From Limonium bicolor (lineage: Eukaryota > Streptophyta > Magnoliopsida > Caryophyllales > Plumbaginaceae), in contig CM041783.1 of the NCBI GenBank assembly GCA_023374045.1, positions 99,482,357 through 99,546,356 on the forward strand: a stretch of DNA of 64,000 nucleotides, given 5' to 3'. Below the pieces are notes generated by a model. It was not told where the DNA came from. It worked only from the letters and a program-made list of their open reading frames with translations, and ran no database searches. The translations under genes were made by a program, and so were the position numbers. Positions 24,057 through 34,405 of this stretch are shown piece after piece. Position 1 is the stretch's first letter. Every line of letters starts with the position of its first letter.

Positions 24057-24070
24057 TATTTGTATGTATA

Positions 24071-24106
24071 GGGTACGGGGCGTACCCCTATTTTAAGGGG
24101 GGTAGA
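24071..24106 (+). promoter_or_regulatory. Hairpin and internal polypurine tract of B
   Basis: GGGTACG-GGG-CGTACCC (24071-24087) begins 15 nt after the pol stop and is followed by TTTTAAGGGGGGTAGA (24091-24106), a near copy of the 3' PPT. A, C and D have the same pair. Confidence 0.75.
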
Positions 24107-24342
24107 GCCATTTCGGTTATGTGTGTACGACGTGTATTTAAACACTTCGTCTATGTTATGTTGTTATGTTACAGACCGTTGTGTCTGAATGATGTTTTTG
24201 TATGGACCTTGTGTCCGATGTTATGTAAGTGTGTTGTCAATGTTGTTATGGAAGTATTATTTATATGTATTCCCGTGTTCTAATATTTAGGATATGTGGA
24301 AGTATGAAAATTGGGGACAAAGTTCTTTTAAGGGGGGTAGAT
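24107..24342 (+). promoter_or_regulatory. 3' UTR and polypurine tract of B
   Basis: A short AT-rich 3' UTR ends with GTTCTTTTAAGGGGGGTAG plus AT immediately before the 3' LTR at 24343. Confidence 0.9.
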
Positions 24343-25070
24343 TGAAATACCCCAAACCATAGTATGTTGTTTAAACATTTAAATATGGTATATTAAGACT
24401 AAAAAGAGTCTTAGAAACATTAGTAAACAATTTCAACCATAGAAAACACTAATAAATGCCTTAAAGTCAATTAAGGCTAAAATGTGCTCTAAGCTTGGGA
24501 TAAACTTGGTTAAGATCTAATAATCTTATCAAGACTTCATTTAGGTGTTAATGAACATATTAAACCAATTACCAAAGAAAACCAAGCTTGGAAACAAGTT
24601 AAAACACAAAATGTGCTTTAAGGAGTCTTAAAGCACATTTTTGAAAAATTGTCTTGTAAATGAGTTTTGAATGGCTAAATGTCCATCATTACTCTTTAAT
24701 TAATATGTGTACTACTTAGTATCACATTTGGAAGTCCATATCAATGGGAAATCAAAAATTTCACATCTATGTGCCTTGTTTTATGAATAGTAACCAAATT
24801 AACCAAGTTTATAACATATGTCAATGTAAGTAATTTAATTGGTCAACAAAGACTAAAATACCCCTAGTTATATAATGGGGGCCGGTTTTCTTATAAGGGA
24901 TGAGTCATCCCCTTGTTAATTTGATAAGTAAGGAAAGTGATAAAGTAAACACTATTTACTTTACTACTTAAGTATCAAAACTAGTTAAGTCTTCTTCATT
25001 CTCTCATTTCCCTTGTTCCCACCTTCTACCTTCCTTCTTTCTCTCATTCACGGTTGCAGCAGCTCACCAC
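24343..25070 (+). repeat. 3' LTR of element B, cut by G
   Basis: Matches 13938-14669 with about a dozen differences. It stops at GCTCACCAC, where the terminal TG of G begins. The rest should lie right of the window. Confidence 0.92.
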
Positions 25071-26608
25071 TGTTGTTGAAATATGTGACTACTTCTTCAA
25101 CCTAGGCAGTGTACCTAATCGTTTTGCGGGATAGTGGAATTGTGGGGTGTCGAACTCTTGGGGACCTTGCTGTGGTTTAACTGATAGTGCAATTTAATCG
25201 AGAATTCTAATTAGACTACTGAACAAAAACTTATCATTTTTTGAGAGAAATTGAGGTTTAGAACTTAGTGTAACAAAACAGTAAAAAGAACAATTAATTA
25301 AAACAGATTAATAAAAGCAGTTATGAAACTCTTTGTTTTTAAGGAAGCACCCCGGGTTGTTCTGCTCACCTATTTTACTCAATTATATTATTGTAGACTT
25401 CCCACTTTAACAATAAACTAAGAATCTTAATTAGTTTATTGACCGTTCCCTGTCTAATAAACCCTGATTAATTTAAATAACAAGCGCAATTCCTTGTTCA
25501 AGTTATTAATAAATTAATCGCATTATTAACAATTCCTATTGGAGACTGGTAAACCTATAGGTGAAAACTTCACTTCTAGTCGTTAACCTGCTTTGACTTC
25601 TCTTGTCTAGAATCTTGTCTCAGCACTGCATTTTGACAAGAAACTACAAATATCACTTTAATAAATGGCCTAAATATTAGAGCGCATTAAGGAGGAGAAT
25701 CAAAATATTGCTTGAACAGATTTTATTTAGAAAGTCTACGTAACTCAGTCTAGTAAAATAAGCTTGCTTCTCAACCCGGGAGCTAAGGTTTTTACTCAGA
25801 CATAATTATACAAACAGATGTCGTAAGCACGACAGCCATTAAAACAAAGCACAGTTAAAGAAAAGAAAGAGCTCTCTGCATTCGTACGCACTGTATGGAA
25901 TTTTGTGGAAGAAGTGTGATTTTGGGAGAGAACGTGAATATTACAGAGAGTTACTTCGGGCAAATGTGCGCAGGATTTTCTGATGAAGTGGTAGTGTTTA
26001 TATAGAGGAGAGAAGAAGAAGAAAACAGAAGAAGAGCGAGCATGTGTGCTAGTGGATTAACAAGATAAGGGAGGTAGATGGATTGGGTTTGCAGAACGCG
26101 TGAGGATTTTCAGGACTGTCGGCAGCCCCTTATCTTGTTGTCTGTAGGCCGCGAAGAAGGAAGAAGAAAAAGTGTTCGCGCGTCCAATTCAGTCACGTCG
26201 CATGTGTGTCCGCCTAAACTCACGCGGACATAGCTGATGTCCGTGCCTCTGTCTTCTGTCCGCGCCTCTGTCCGCCTAGGCTCATGCGGACGTCTATGGT
26301 GTCCGCGCCTCTGTCCGCCTGAACTCACGCGGACACAATGAATATGTTTTCTATTTTCACGCGATCTTCAACCGGCTCCAGATTCTTCGTTATAAGTCCG
26401 TTTACTCGCCGTTTGTTGCGTTGGAAAGCATGTGAAATAAACTATTGATCCCCACACTTTTTCCTGTATTTGATACATAAAATATATCAGTCCATATCAA
26501 GACATAAATCTTAGGAAAAACAAACGATAAGTGAGAAATATTATCTTGAAAGTGAGTAAGTATAGGGTAAATTAAACCCTTAAATGTCTATGTATTTCTC
26601 ACTTATCA
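25071..26608 (-). repeat. 3' LTR of element G (1.54 kb)
   Basis: In element sense it runs TGATAAGTGAGAAATAC ... CAACAACA. It is bounded by the B LTR on one side and a PPT on the other. It contains a GTCCGC hairpin array (26208-26334). The second copy (5' LTR) is not in the window. The reading frame at 26110-26328 is read through the array. Confidence 0.8.
26208..26334. repeat. GTCCGC hairpin array in G LTR
   Basis: Three 22-bp hairpins GTCCGC ... GCGGAC at 26208-26229, 26270-26291 and 26313-26334, linked by GTCCGCGCCTCT-like sequence. Confidence 0.85.
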
Positions 26609-26625
26609 AACTCCCCACACTTATC
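26609..26625 (-). promoter_or_regulatory. Polypurine tract of G
   Basis: In element sense GATAAGTGTGGGGAGTT lies directly before the LTR start at 26608. Two further G-rich copies (CAAGTGTGGGGGAG) lie upstream at 54367-54381 and 54543-54556. Confidence 0.8.
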
Positions 26626-26865
26626 TTTTGCTTGTCCTCAGGCAAATCTTTCTGACATAATGTTTAAACAAGTTAAACAGACAATAATCAAGTAAGGAGA
26701 GCACAGAAAAGGTAATTGCCAATCTTTTCAGATTTTTAAAAGGGTACTAATAACATTAATTTTATCAGATATACTTCTCTATTTCAGAGAATAACTCTGT
26801 AGTCCTACAAAAGAAAGAGAAGTAATACCATGAGAATTCTGCTTTTGACCCTGAGCCAATCCACC

Positions 26866-26870
26866 ATTTT
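26866..26870. repeat. Target-site duplication of C, left copy
   Basis: ATTTT abuts TGAAATACCCC of C. The same five bases follow the C end at 53790-53794. Confidence 0.85.
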
Positions 26871-29014
26871 TGAAATACCCCAAACCTTAATATGTTAATT
26901 AATTACGTAATTATAATTTTCTAAGGCTAATTAAGTCCTTAAGATCATTAGTGAAGAAATGAAAACCAAAAAGAAAAAGAAAATGCGTAAAAGTCACAAA
27001 ACGTGAAAATACGTATTTAATTATTTTAGGAGGTATATAACTTTCACAAGGGTTATAAATATATTTTTATACCCTAATTACATACTAAGAACATGTGGGA
27101 AAAATTCCGGAAGAAAACGGAATCAAATAATGCGTTAAAGCGCTAACGGAGTCTAAAGCGCGTTTTTTCGAGAAAACCCGAAAACGTGACTTTAAACAGT
27201 CAAAGGACCCCGTAAAAAAATATATAGTTTATCATATAACTATAAATAAATATTAATGGGTGTATAATAACCATTAAAATTTAAGAAACGAAAAAATTCT
27301 GGGAAAACAGGCCCGGTTAGTGAATAGTGCTAAAACCGGGTAAATAAATGAGCGTTTTCTGTAAAAAACGAAAAACGCTCCAGCTGGTCTACTTATATGG
27401 GGCCGGTTTTAAAGGGGGAGCCAGCTATCTCTCACACACTAAGTAAATAAAGAAAGAAAGAAAAAGAAAGAAAGGAAGGAAAAAGTACAAAAGCAAAAAA
27501 TACCTCTCTCCTCTCATTTCCCTCCTCTCTCTCTTCTTCTTTTTCCTTTCCCCATCGTGAGCCCTCTTCTTCCTCCCCTTCCTGCTGGCGATTTTGAGCT
27601 TCACCAAACATCCATGGCTTCTCCACTTGTCTCCCTTGTACAAGCTCCGCTGAAGCTCCAAATTCAAAATAAACTACATATTCTTCATCCTCTCATCATC
27701 CTCTATCACCCTCTCTTTTCAAAATTCAAAAAGGATGAGTTTCATTTTCGTGGGTGTTGGCCATTTGAAGAGAAAAGCACACCATTTTGAACCTTGAAGC
27801 TTCCTCTTTCTATCAAGGTAAAAATATCCATGAAAAAGTCATGTTGTTTCTCCATTTTCCCACCTTGGCCGATTTTGGATCTTATAATGACTAGCTTTTC
27901 CTCCTTGTTTGAGATATTCTCCAAGCTTTAAATGGTGGTGGGAGTCCCTCTTAAGATTCAAGAGTTGAAAACCATTCAAAAATCACCAAAGGTAAAACCC
28001 TAACTTATGCTCTAAGCCCTTTTGTTGAATTGAGATTTCATAAGGGTTTAGATGATTAATGGAATGTATTTTGTGTTTCTTGAATGTTGGAATGGAGTTT
28101 GGAAACTCCAATTCCATCTTGACCGATTTTGAGGAGATGAGGAACAAGAGGAGACTTAATGTGAGACTTGTAAATTAAGGTAAGGAATCTACCTTAAATG
28201 CCTATATTATTTGTTTTAGAATTGGGTTTGGGAAAAACAAAAGATGAAATAAAATCTGGAGCAATGATGTGCTTGATTGTGGTTAGTTGGATTATGTGAA
28301 ATGTTGTTGTTTGATTTAAGGGCCTAAGTGCCAAAGGATTTGAGAGTTGAGTTATGTTGTTGTTTGGATAATTATGAGAATACATTATGTGCTGGTGGTA
28401 GGACCCTTTTGAGGGTGTGGCTAGACTAGGAATGAAATTGGTGAGATTTGATGATTGGGAGTATGTAGATTTATGGGGAGGTCATGGCAAAATTTCGGTA
28501 GAGATGTAGAAGCTTGGATGGTGATGTGAGCTGGAAGGGTTAAGTGTTTAACTAGGTGTTGTGGGAATTGATTTGAGTTAGTAGACCACTTGGGGAATGC
28601 TTGTTTAAGTACAGAAGGTTTGTGCAAAAATCTGTAGCAAAAGATGTTGTTTAAGTGCCTTAGGAGTTTTGGAAACAAAGAGGATTTAAGGCTTTAAGTG
28701 TGAGGCATGAATCTAGGTAAGAGAAGTGTAATTGACTTAGAGGATTTGGAATGGTCAAATGGAGTAGAACAAATGCAAATTGCCAAGAGGTGAAAATCTG
28801 TAGCACAAGTGTGCATAAGTGTAACAGAGAATGGAAAAATTGAGAATGGGAGCAAGAAATTTGAGTAAGGAATGGACCTATGTTTTGAAGTGGCTTAGTG
28901 CATGTTTTAGAGTGTTTAAACATGGAGGAAACATGTGGAACCATTAGGAGAAGGTTAGGCTTGGTTTGGAGGGTGAAAAGTGGATGAAAAATAATGTTCT
29001 AGACTAATACTGGA

Positions 29015-29126
29015 GTGTTCCGGGTTTGCAAACAAGAACCCAAACCCGGAACACCCCAAAAACACCCCAGAGAGTAAAATCTGTAGGTGGTCCGGGTTTG
29101 TAAACCCGGATACAAACCCGGACCAG
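29015..29126 (+). repeat. Hairpin array in C LTR (5' copy)
   Basis: Units have GTTCCGGGTTTGCAA / AACCCGGAAC and GGTCCGGGTTTGTAAACC / ACAAACCCGGACC arms. A third unit continues after D at 42703-42745. The 3' LTR has all three at 51788-51970. Confidence 0.85.
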
Positions 29127-29153
29127 GTGAAAAAATTGGGCAGAAAGTCTTAC

Positions 29154-29158
29154 GACGG
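29154..29158. repeat. Target-site duplication of D, left copy
   Basis: GACGG before the start of D; the second copy is at 42698-42702. The uninterrupted site is visible in the 3' LTR of C near 51925. Confidence 0.92.
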
Positions 29159-31159
29159 TGAAATACCCCGGATCTAAAAATGGCGATTAATTACTCTAAT
29201 AAAATTATTAAGGGCCTAATGGTGCCTAAAGAGTATTGGTAAAAAGAATAAAACCAAAGAAAAGAGAGAAAAGCTTGAAAAGCGAAAAACGCTAAAACGC
29301 GCGTAAATAAGTATAAGAGATATATGATCTCGAGAGGGTCCGAGATGGATTCCTAAAGCTTAGTTAGGCCTAATAAGTATACGGGAATGATTCCCGAAGA
29401 AAACGGATCCAAATAATGGATTAAAACGCTAATTAAGCATAAAAGCACGTTTTTCGAGAAAACCCGAAAACATGACTTTAAGTGGTCAAATGGACCCGTA
29501 AAAATTATAGTTGATTAAATAACTATAATTAAGTATTAATGGAAGCTTAATAGCCATAAAAATAAAGAAACGAGAAAAATCCGAAAAACGGGCCCGGTTA
29601 GTGAATAGTGCCAAACCGGGTAAAATAACGAGCGTTTCTGTCAGAAAACGAAAAACGCTCCAGCTCACTAATAAAGTGGGGGCGGCCGGTTTTAATATAG
29701 TAGTATCCTCCCCCTCTTTGTTAATTAGTTAGGATAAAGGAAGAAAAGAAAAGTGAAAGTAAATAGTAAAAAGTAATTTACTTACTCTCTCACCTCTTCT
29801 TTTCTCCTCACTCACGATCTCCCTCCTTCCAAATCGAGCTCCTTTCCCTTTGCCTCTGTAATGTCGATTCCATCAGAGAGCACACAGCACCATCTTCATT
29901 CCCTCCTTACTTGCTCATTTCTTCATCAAATCACACAAGAACACCACCGTTAGACTCGTACCGGCGAGGGCTACGTTTTCCACCCCTCAAAACCTTGGTT
30001 CCTCCACCTTCACTTCCATGGATGTTGGGCCTTTTGAAGCTTAAAAGGGTGCTTTAACTCTCATTCACCTCCTTGATGCCTCAAGGTAATTATAAGCTAG
30101 AGTTTTACTCATTTCTAGCTTGTTCTTGTAGTTTTGGAGAATTTCCTCACGTTGAAATTTTCCCCCCATTCTAGCCGTGAGCTCCTGCCCTTGTGGAGTG
30201 TTGGAAATGCCCATTTGATTGCCAAGCTAGCCATTTGGTTATTCTAAGGTAATACCTAAACTAAACTTTTAAAAACTAGCTCTTTAATATGTTAGGTTGT
30301 GTGGAGAGAATTGAAATTGACTTGTGGTTATATGTGTGATGGGATATGGTTGTAGTTAGCAATCCATAATCCTTGTGTGGTGTGGAAAACAAGAAGAGAA
30401 AGAGGGAACAAGATAAAGAGGAAGAAGAGGAGTGAAAACCGAAAGTAAACAAGGTAAAGAGATTACCTTGTGCTTGTTTTATTTTCTTTGTGAAACCTAT
30501 GTTGGTGGGGTGTAAATAACCTTGAGCTTGTGTAGTCTTGGTACTACAATATTCGTAGCTGAAAGATAATGTTTTAATGTGTGGGAGTGTGTAAATGAAC
30601 CTTGAAGTTAGGTTAGTGTACTTATGTGAGCAAATGGGACTTTGATGTGTTGTTTATGTTAAAACCAAACAGGTGGGGAGAAGAGTGTTGTGAGCTGTTT
30701 TAGTGTGGTGAAAATGCTAAGGAAAGCAAGTAGGTGCTGTCAAATTTCCTAGGAATGGATAAGTTTGAGTGTTATTATAAGGATGAAACTAGGTGTTCAA
30801 GAGGTGTTAAATGAGTGGTTAATGGTTTGGAAAACCAAGCTTGAAGGAGAGTGTGTTAGGAGTAAAAATAATGCCATGTGAATGCTTGGAATGGCTTCAG
30901 TATGAGAGGTTTGAATGGTTTAAAGTAATAGCCAAAATCTGTTACAACTTAGAAGAACAAGAGAACTAGTTATGATATATAAGTGATTTTGAGGAAGAAT
31001 TTGAGTAAGGGTTTAACCCATGATTTGAAGTGGTTTAGAGCATGATTAATGGTGATTAAACATGTAGAAATTTGTGGAAAGATTAGGGAAAGATTTGAGT
31101 GTGGATTAAGGGTTGAAATGGGGGTGAAAAATAGTCTGTTTCAGTTTGTAGTTTGTAGT

Positions 31160-31413
31160 AGGGTCCGGGACCTAGTCCATGGACAAGGACCCGGACCACC
31201 CCCTGTTTCTTACGAGAGTGCAATGTCCACCTTGGTCCGGGACTTGGGATGAGGACAAGGTCCCGGACCACCATTTATTTAGGCCGAGAGTGCAAGCCGT
31301 GTTTGGCGGGACTTGGGATAGGGACAAGGTCCCGGACCAATGTTGAATTTCACCCGAGAGTTTAGTTTGTGATTGATCCGGGACTTAGGGTATGGACCAA
31401 GTCCCGGACCACC
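31160..31413 (+). repeat. GGTCCGGGAC hairpin array in D 5' LTR
   Basis: Four units of 70-85 bp, each GGTCCGGGACTT ... AAGGTCCCGGACC, spaced by sequence ending GAGAGTG or GAGAGTTT. The first and last units have partial arms. The 3' LTR copy is at 40416-40660. Confidence 0.9.
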
Positions 31414-32649
31414 CCCAGAAACCTACGAGAGTGTTTTAAAGGTTGTAAATGATGGGGTTTAAATGTTAATGGTGTTATAAGATGTTAAGGCCTTGTTTGG
31501 TGGCATGTAAAGGCCCTAGGAAGTGTAAGAAGTGATTGAGAGTGAGAAGTGAGAACTCAAATTAATAAAAGTGAAACCGAGATAACGGGATAACGGGGTG
31601 GGTAACTACGGGAGTAACATTTTATTATGTTCCGTATGATATTAGTATTAATATAATGTTGAAACATTATCAGAGACCGCGCGTGACCCGAGCTTGGTGA
31701 GATGGCACGGTAAAAGTAAAAATCCCGGTGAAAGGTATGATTTTCTCATGCCCCGTATGCTAACCGAGTTACTCTGATTTGTGTGTTTGTGTGCCGGCTT
31801 AATCAAGAATAAAGCATGAAAATAATCCCTTGTTTGATTATGTATGCCTTGAGTATGTTGAATGAGCTAACATACTTGTATGCCGGTGTGGTCTAACTTA
31901 GTGCATAGACCGACTCTTAGTGAGTACTGATTGACTAGAAACCGTTGAACGGGTAGTCACATAACCAATGGTATTATGCAAACACACACAAGCTATCGAT
32001 TAAAGTATAACGATAACGCAAACATATGAACTCCCTAAAATGCGAGGAGATGTACGGGTTGAGTATATACCCGATAATGGTTAGAGAACCTTATTGAAAC
32101 AATCCACGAAATAAATATGAGTGGAGAGATAAATGACCTCCATCGAGAGGATTGAAGTTAGTCCAATAATGTAAACATATAAGAAAGGTAAAAGAGACCT
32201 AAGGGACTATGTGGCTCCCTTGAGATACGGTCGACCTCTTATATGAGGATTTTACCCGGTATAAGAAAATATCCGAATGTACAAGCATATGATTGTGAGG
32301 GTAACACTTAAACCTAAGATTACCCGAATTTAAGTAAAGTTCCAAAGTCATTAGAAAATCGAGAATGATGCTTCTAGACTAATATACATGATATTACTAT
32401 AACCCCGAGAGAGGAGTGTATGGGAACGAGAGTAGTCCGAGAGTAGTCGGACCTAAGTAAAAGAGATAGGAACTAAGAGAGAGTTCCGTGAGCTGGTTGA
32501 ACCTTCCCACCATGCTAGACCCAGAGTAGGTCGAAACCGGGGAAGTAAGACTATGCTAGAGAGCCATGAGTTTTGGCTTAAGTATGTAATAAGAGTAACA
32601 AGCGTGACGTAGGAGACCTGTAGTGTCTCGAGAATCTACAAGAGCTTGA

Positions 32650-32815
32650 GTATGAGTAACCCAAGAGTGTGGGTGAGATAATGAGTATAAATAACCGAGA
32701 GAAAGGGGTGAGTATAAGAATGTGTAACCCGAGAGAATGGGTAAGTATATGAATGAGTAGCCCAAGAGAATGGGTGTGTATACGAATAAGTAACCCGAGA
32801 GAGCGGGTGAGGCAT
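32650..32815 (+). repeat. Degenerate short tandem repeat in D LTR
   Basis: About five to six units resembling GTAACCCGAGAGA.TGGGT.AGTAT.., period about 29-32 bp. The copy in the 3' LTR is at about 41890-42060. Reading frames called from this stretch are repeat artefacts. Confidence 0.75.
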
Positions 32816-33074
32816 TGAATACGTAAAACAAGGCATAGTGAGGAATAACCCTCAATGCCTAAGAGTAACCAGTTACCACTAACAACATTGTTATGTTAGT
32901 TAGGAATCATGTTCCGTGATTGGATGTAGATTCCTTGTGTGATATACATATATATTGTATTGTCATGATGCATGTTGTTTGTTAAAATGAACTCCATGTA
33001 TATCCGACCCAAAGTAGTCGGCGTACCGCGGTTAGCACGCGGTATATGCGAATTTCATGCGCAGCGTAAGCTGA

Positions 33075-33104
33075 CCCCCTAGGGGGAACGTTTTTAGTGT
33101 GCAG
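33075..33104 (+). promoter_or_regulatory. Hairpin plus acceptor-like site in D LTR
   Basis: CCCCC-TA-GGGGG (33075-33086), then T run and GTGCAG|GTAC. Confidence 0.5.
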
Positions 33105-33330
33105 GTACTTGAAGCTGACCACCGTTCGAGAGAGTAGGACGGGGACTGCTGTGAGCATGGGTAGTTAAATGTAATTACTTATGCGTTTTAATGAGGTGTA
33201 AGTCCGAGTATGTTATCGGCATCTGTATATTGTAGACTCGGTATAGTAGAAATAAGATTGAGTATTGTATTGTATGAAGTACTCGGTTGTTCCAGTTCAT
33301 CAGACCGTTACGGTATGTAAGAAAGGCCTG

Positions 33331-33352
33331 GTTAGCCACATGGGTGGCTAAC
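33331..33352 (+). repeat. U5 hairpin in D 5' LTR
   Basis: GTTAGCCAC-ATGG-GTGGCTAAC. Copies are at about 42573-42594 (D 3' LTR), 44442-44463 and 53674-53695 (C). Confidence 0.65.
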
Positions 33353-33459
33353 GGCGTTGTTTCACCCCTCGTTGTAATTAGAGTTCCGCTGCATGAGTAG
33401 GAGTAATTAGTAACAGTTTAAGAGGTAATGACGAGATTAACGGTTGGGGTGTTACAAAA

Positions 33460-33487
33460 TGGTATCAGAGCGAAGTATCGCTCTGAT
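33460..33487 (+). promoter_or_regulatory. Primer binding site of D inside a hairpin
   Basis: TGGTATCAGAGC starts 3 nt after the LTR. ATCAGAGCG (33464-33472) pairs with CGCTCTGAT (33479-33487). Confidence 0.92.
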
Positions 33488-34385
33488 GGATGGAAATACC
33501 GAGCTTAGGAAATACCGAGTTAGGAATAGAGACTTAGGGCTAGGGTTGAGTGGTAGCGTGAGAGATGCGCTAGTTAGGAACTTCCAGTATGTTCTGGATA
33601 CCTACAATACCAGACCCGCCCTCCACAACCCCCGCATTAAAAGCTTGGGAAAGAACGCCAGAGAGACGGGGAAACCCAATCTGGCAGTATTTAAATCTCA
33701 ATATGAACTAGAACCTGTCATGCGGTAAATCCCGAGAACCGGAAATCCCGGAGACGGATCCCGCTGAAATGACAAAAATGCATGCAATGACGGAAGGTCG
33801 AGAAATCCTAATCCAAGGAGACCGAAATCTGTGGCAACTTGGGGCGACATGCTTAGCAGTCGCGAGAACCTAGCTGGCCGAGCAGCAGCAAGAAGAAAGC
33901 ACCAACCGTGCAACAAGGCGGACACATGAAAAATAACGAGAACGGGACACATGTCTACGGACCGCCATGATAAATAATACCACTAATGGTATACTAACCG
34001 ACTAAGAACCAGTTGAGAGTAGGTACACCCACCCTGCCACACCCGAAGAGTTTCAATACTTCACTGATATAGCTTAGACAGCTTCGAGTATAACTACGGG
34101 ATATACCGAATAGGACTACAAAGTAGTCCTACGTGAGTTAACCTCGGTAACCACAGTAAAGACGTGGGAACGAGCAACGAGGTAAAGCATAGAATTAAAG
34201 TAATTAAGGAACTCCGAGAGTGGAGGAGCACCTAAATGAATGACAGTCATGTCAAGAGGAATGAGAAGCAGCTCTAAGGAGCAGTTATCCAATTAAAGGA
34301 TTAAGGAAGAGCGCAACAAGGCTACCAAATACAATGTGAACAATACCGTGACCGGTATGAGTTAACCTAAAAACCGCCTGTACCG

Positions 34386-34405
34386 CGCACTTGCCACGGC
34401 AAGTG
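34386..34405 (+). repeat. GCACTTGCC hairpin in D interior
   Basis: GCACTTGCC-AC-GGCAAGTGC, a perfect 9-bp stem about 0.93 kb after the PBS. Confidence 0.7.

Larger units (their letters stand above)
13938..25070 (+). mobile_element. Element B: decayed coding Tekay/Del chromovirus
   Basis: 5' LTR (13938-17942), Met-tRNA PBS, gag-pro-RT-RNase H-IN-chromodomain, PPT and the start of the 3' LTR (24343-25070). Domain order and the C-terminal chromodomain place it in the Ty3/gypsy chromoviruses; long LTRs and the PBS fit Tekay/Del. Frameshifts and at least five stop codons make it inactive as written. The 3' LTR stops at the edge of G. The left junction interrupts A' a few bases before its end, with GTTTG (13933-13937) as candidate target duplication; its partner is outside the window. 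Where both LTRs are present (about 0.73 kb) I count about a dozen differences. Confidence 0.92.
25071..26870 (-). mobile_element. Element G, first segment: Athila-type element, 3' end
   Basis: Contains the 3' LTR (25071-26608), PPT (26609-26625) and 245 bp of 3' UTR, then is cut by C. The two G segments rejoin across C: ATTTT at 26866-26870 is repeated at 53790-53794. The coding part lies at 54780-56781. Confidence 0.85.
26871..29158 (+). repeat. 5' LTR of C, first part
   Basis: Starts TGAAATACCCC and matches 49672-51929 of the 3' LTR. It has a TATATGGGGCCGG-like core near 27393, a CT-rich leader (27480-27560) and GTAA donor-like sites. It holds the first hairpins of the array (29015-29126). 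D interrupts it after GACGG. Confidence 0.9.
29159..33456 (+). repeat. 5' LTR of D (4.3 kb)
   Basis: TGAAATACCCCGG to GTGTTACA. It contains a GAGCGTTT/AAACGCTC inverted repeat near 29630-29660 and a GGCCGG core-like region (29680-29715). A GGTCCGGGAC hairpin array (31160-31413), degenerate AACCCGAGAGA... repeats of about 30 bp (32650-32810), an acceptor-like hairpin (33075-33104) and a U5 hairpin (33331-33352) follow. Confidence 0.92.

Noticed and set aside
32556..32855. Frames with repeated YTHPFS-like peptides, membrane-protein-like (also 41795-42097)
   Set aside because: They are antisense readings of a short tandem repeat in the D LTR.
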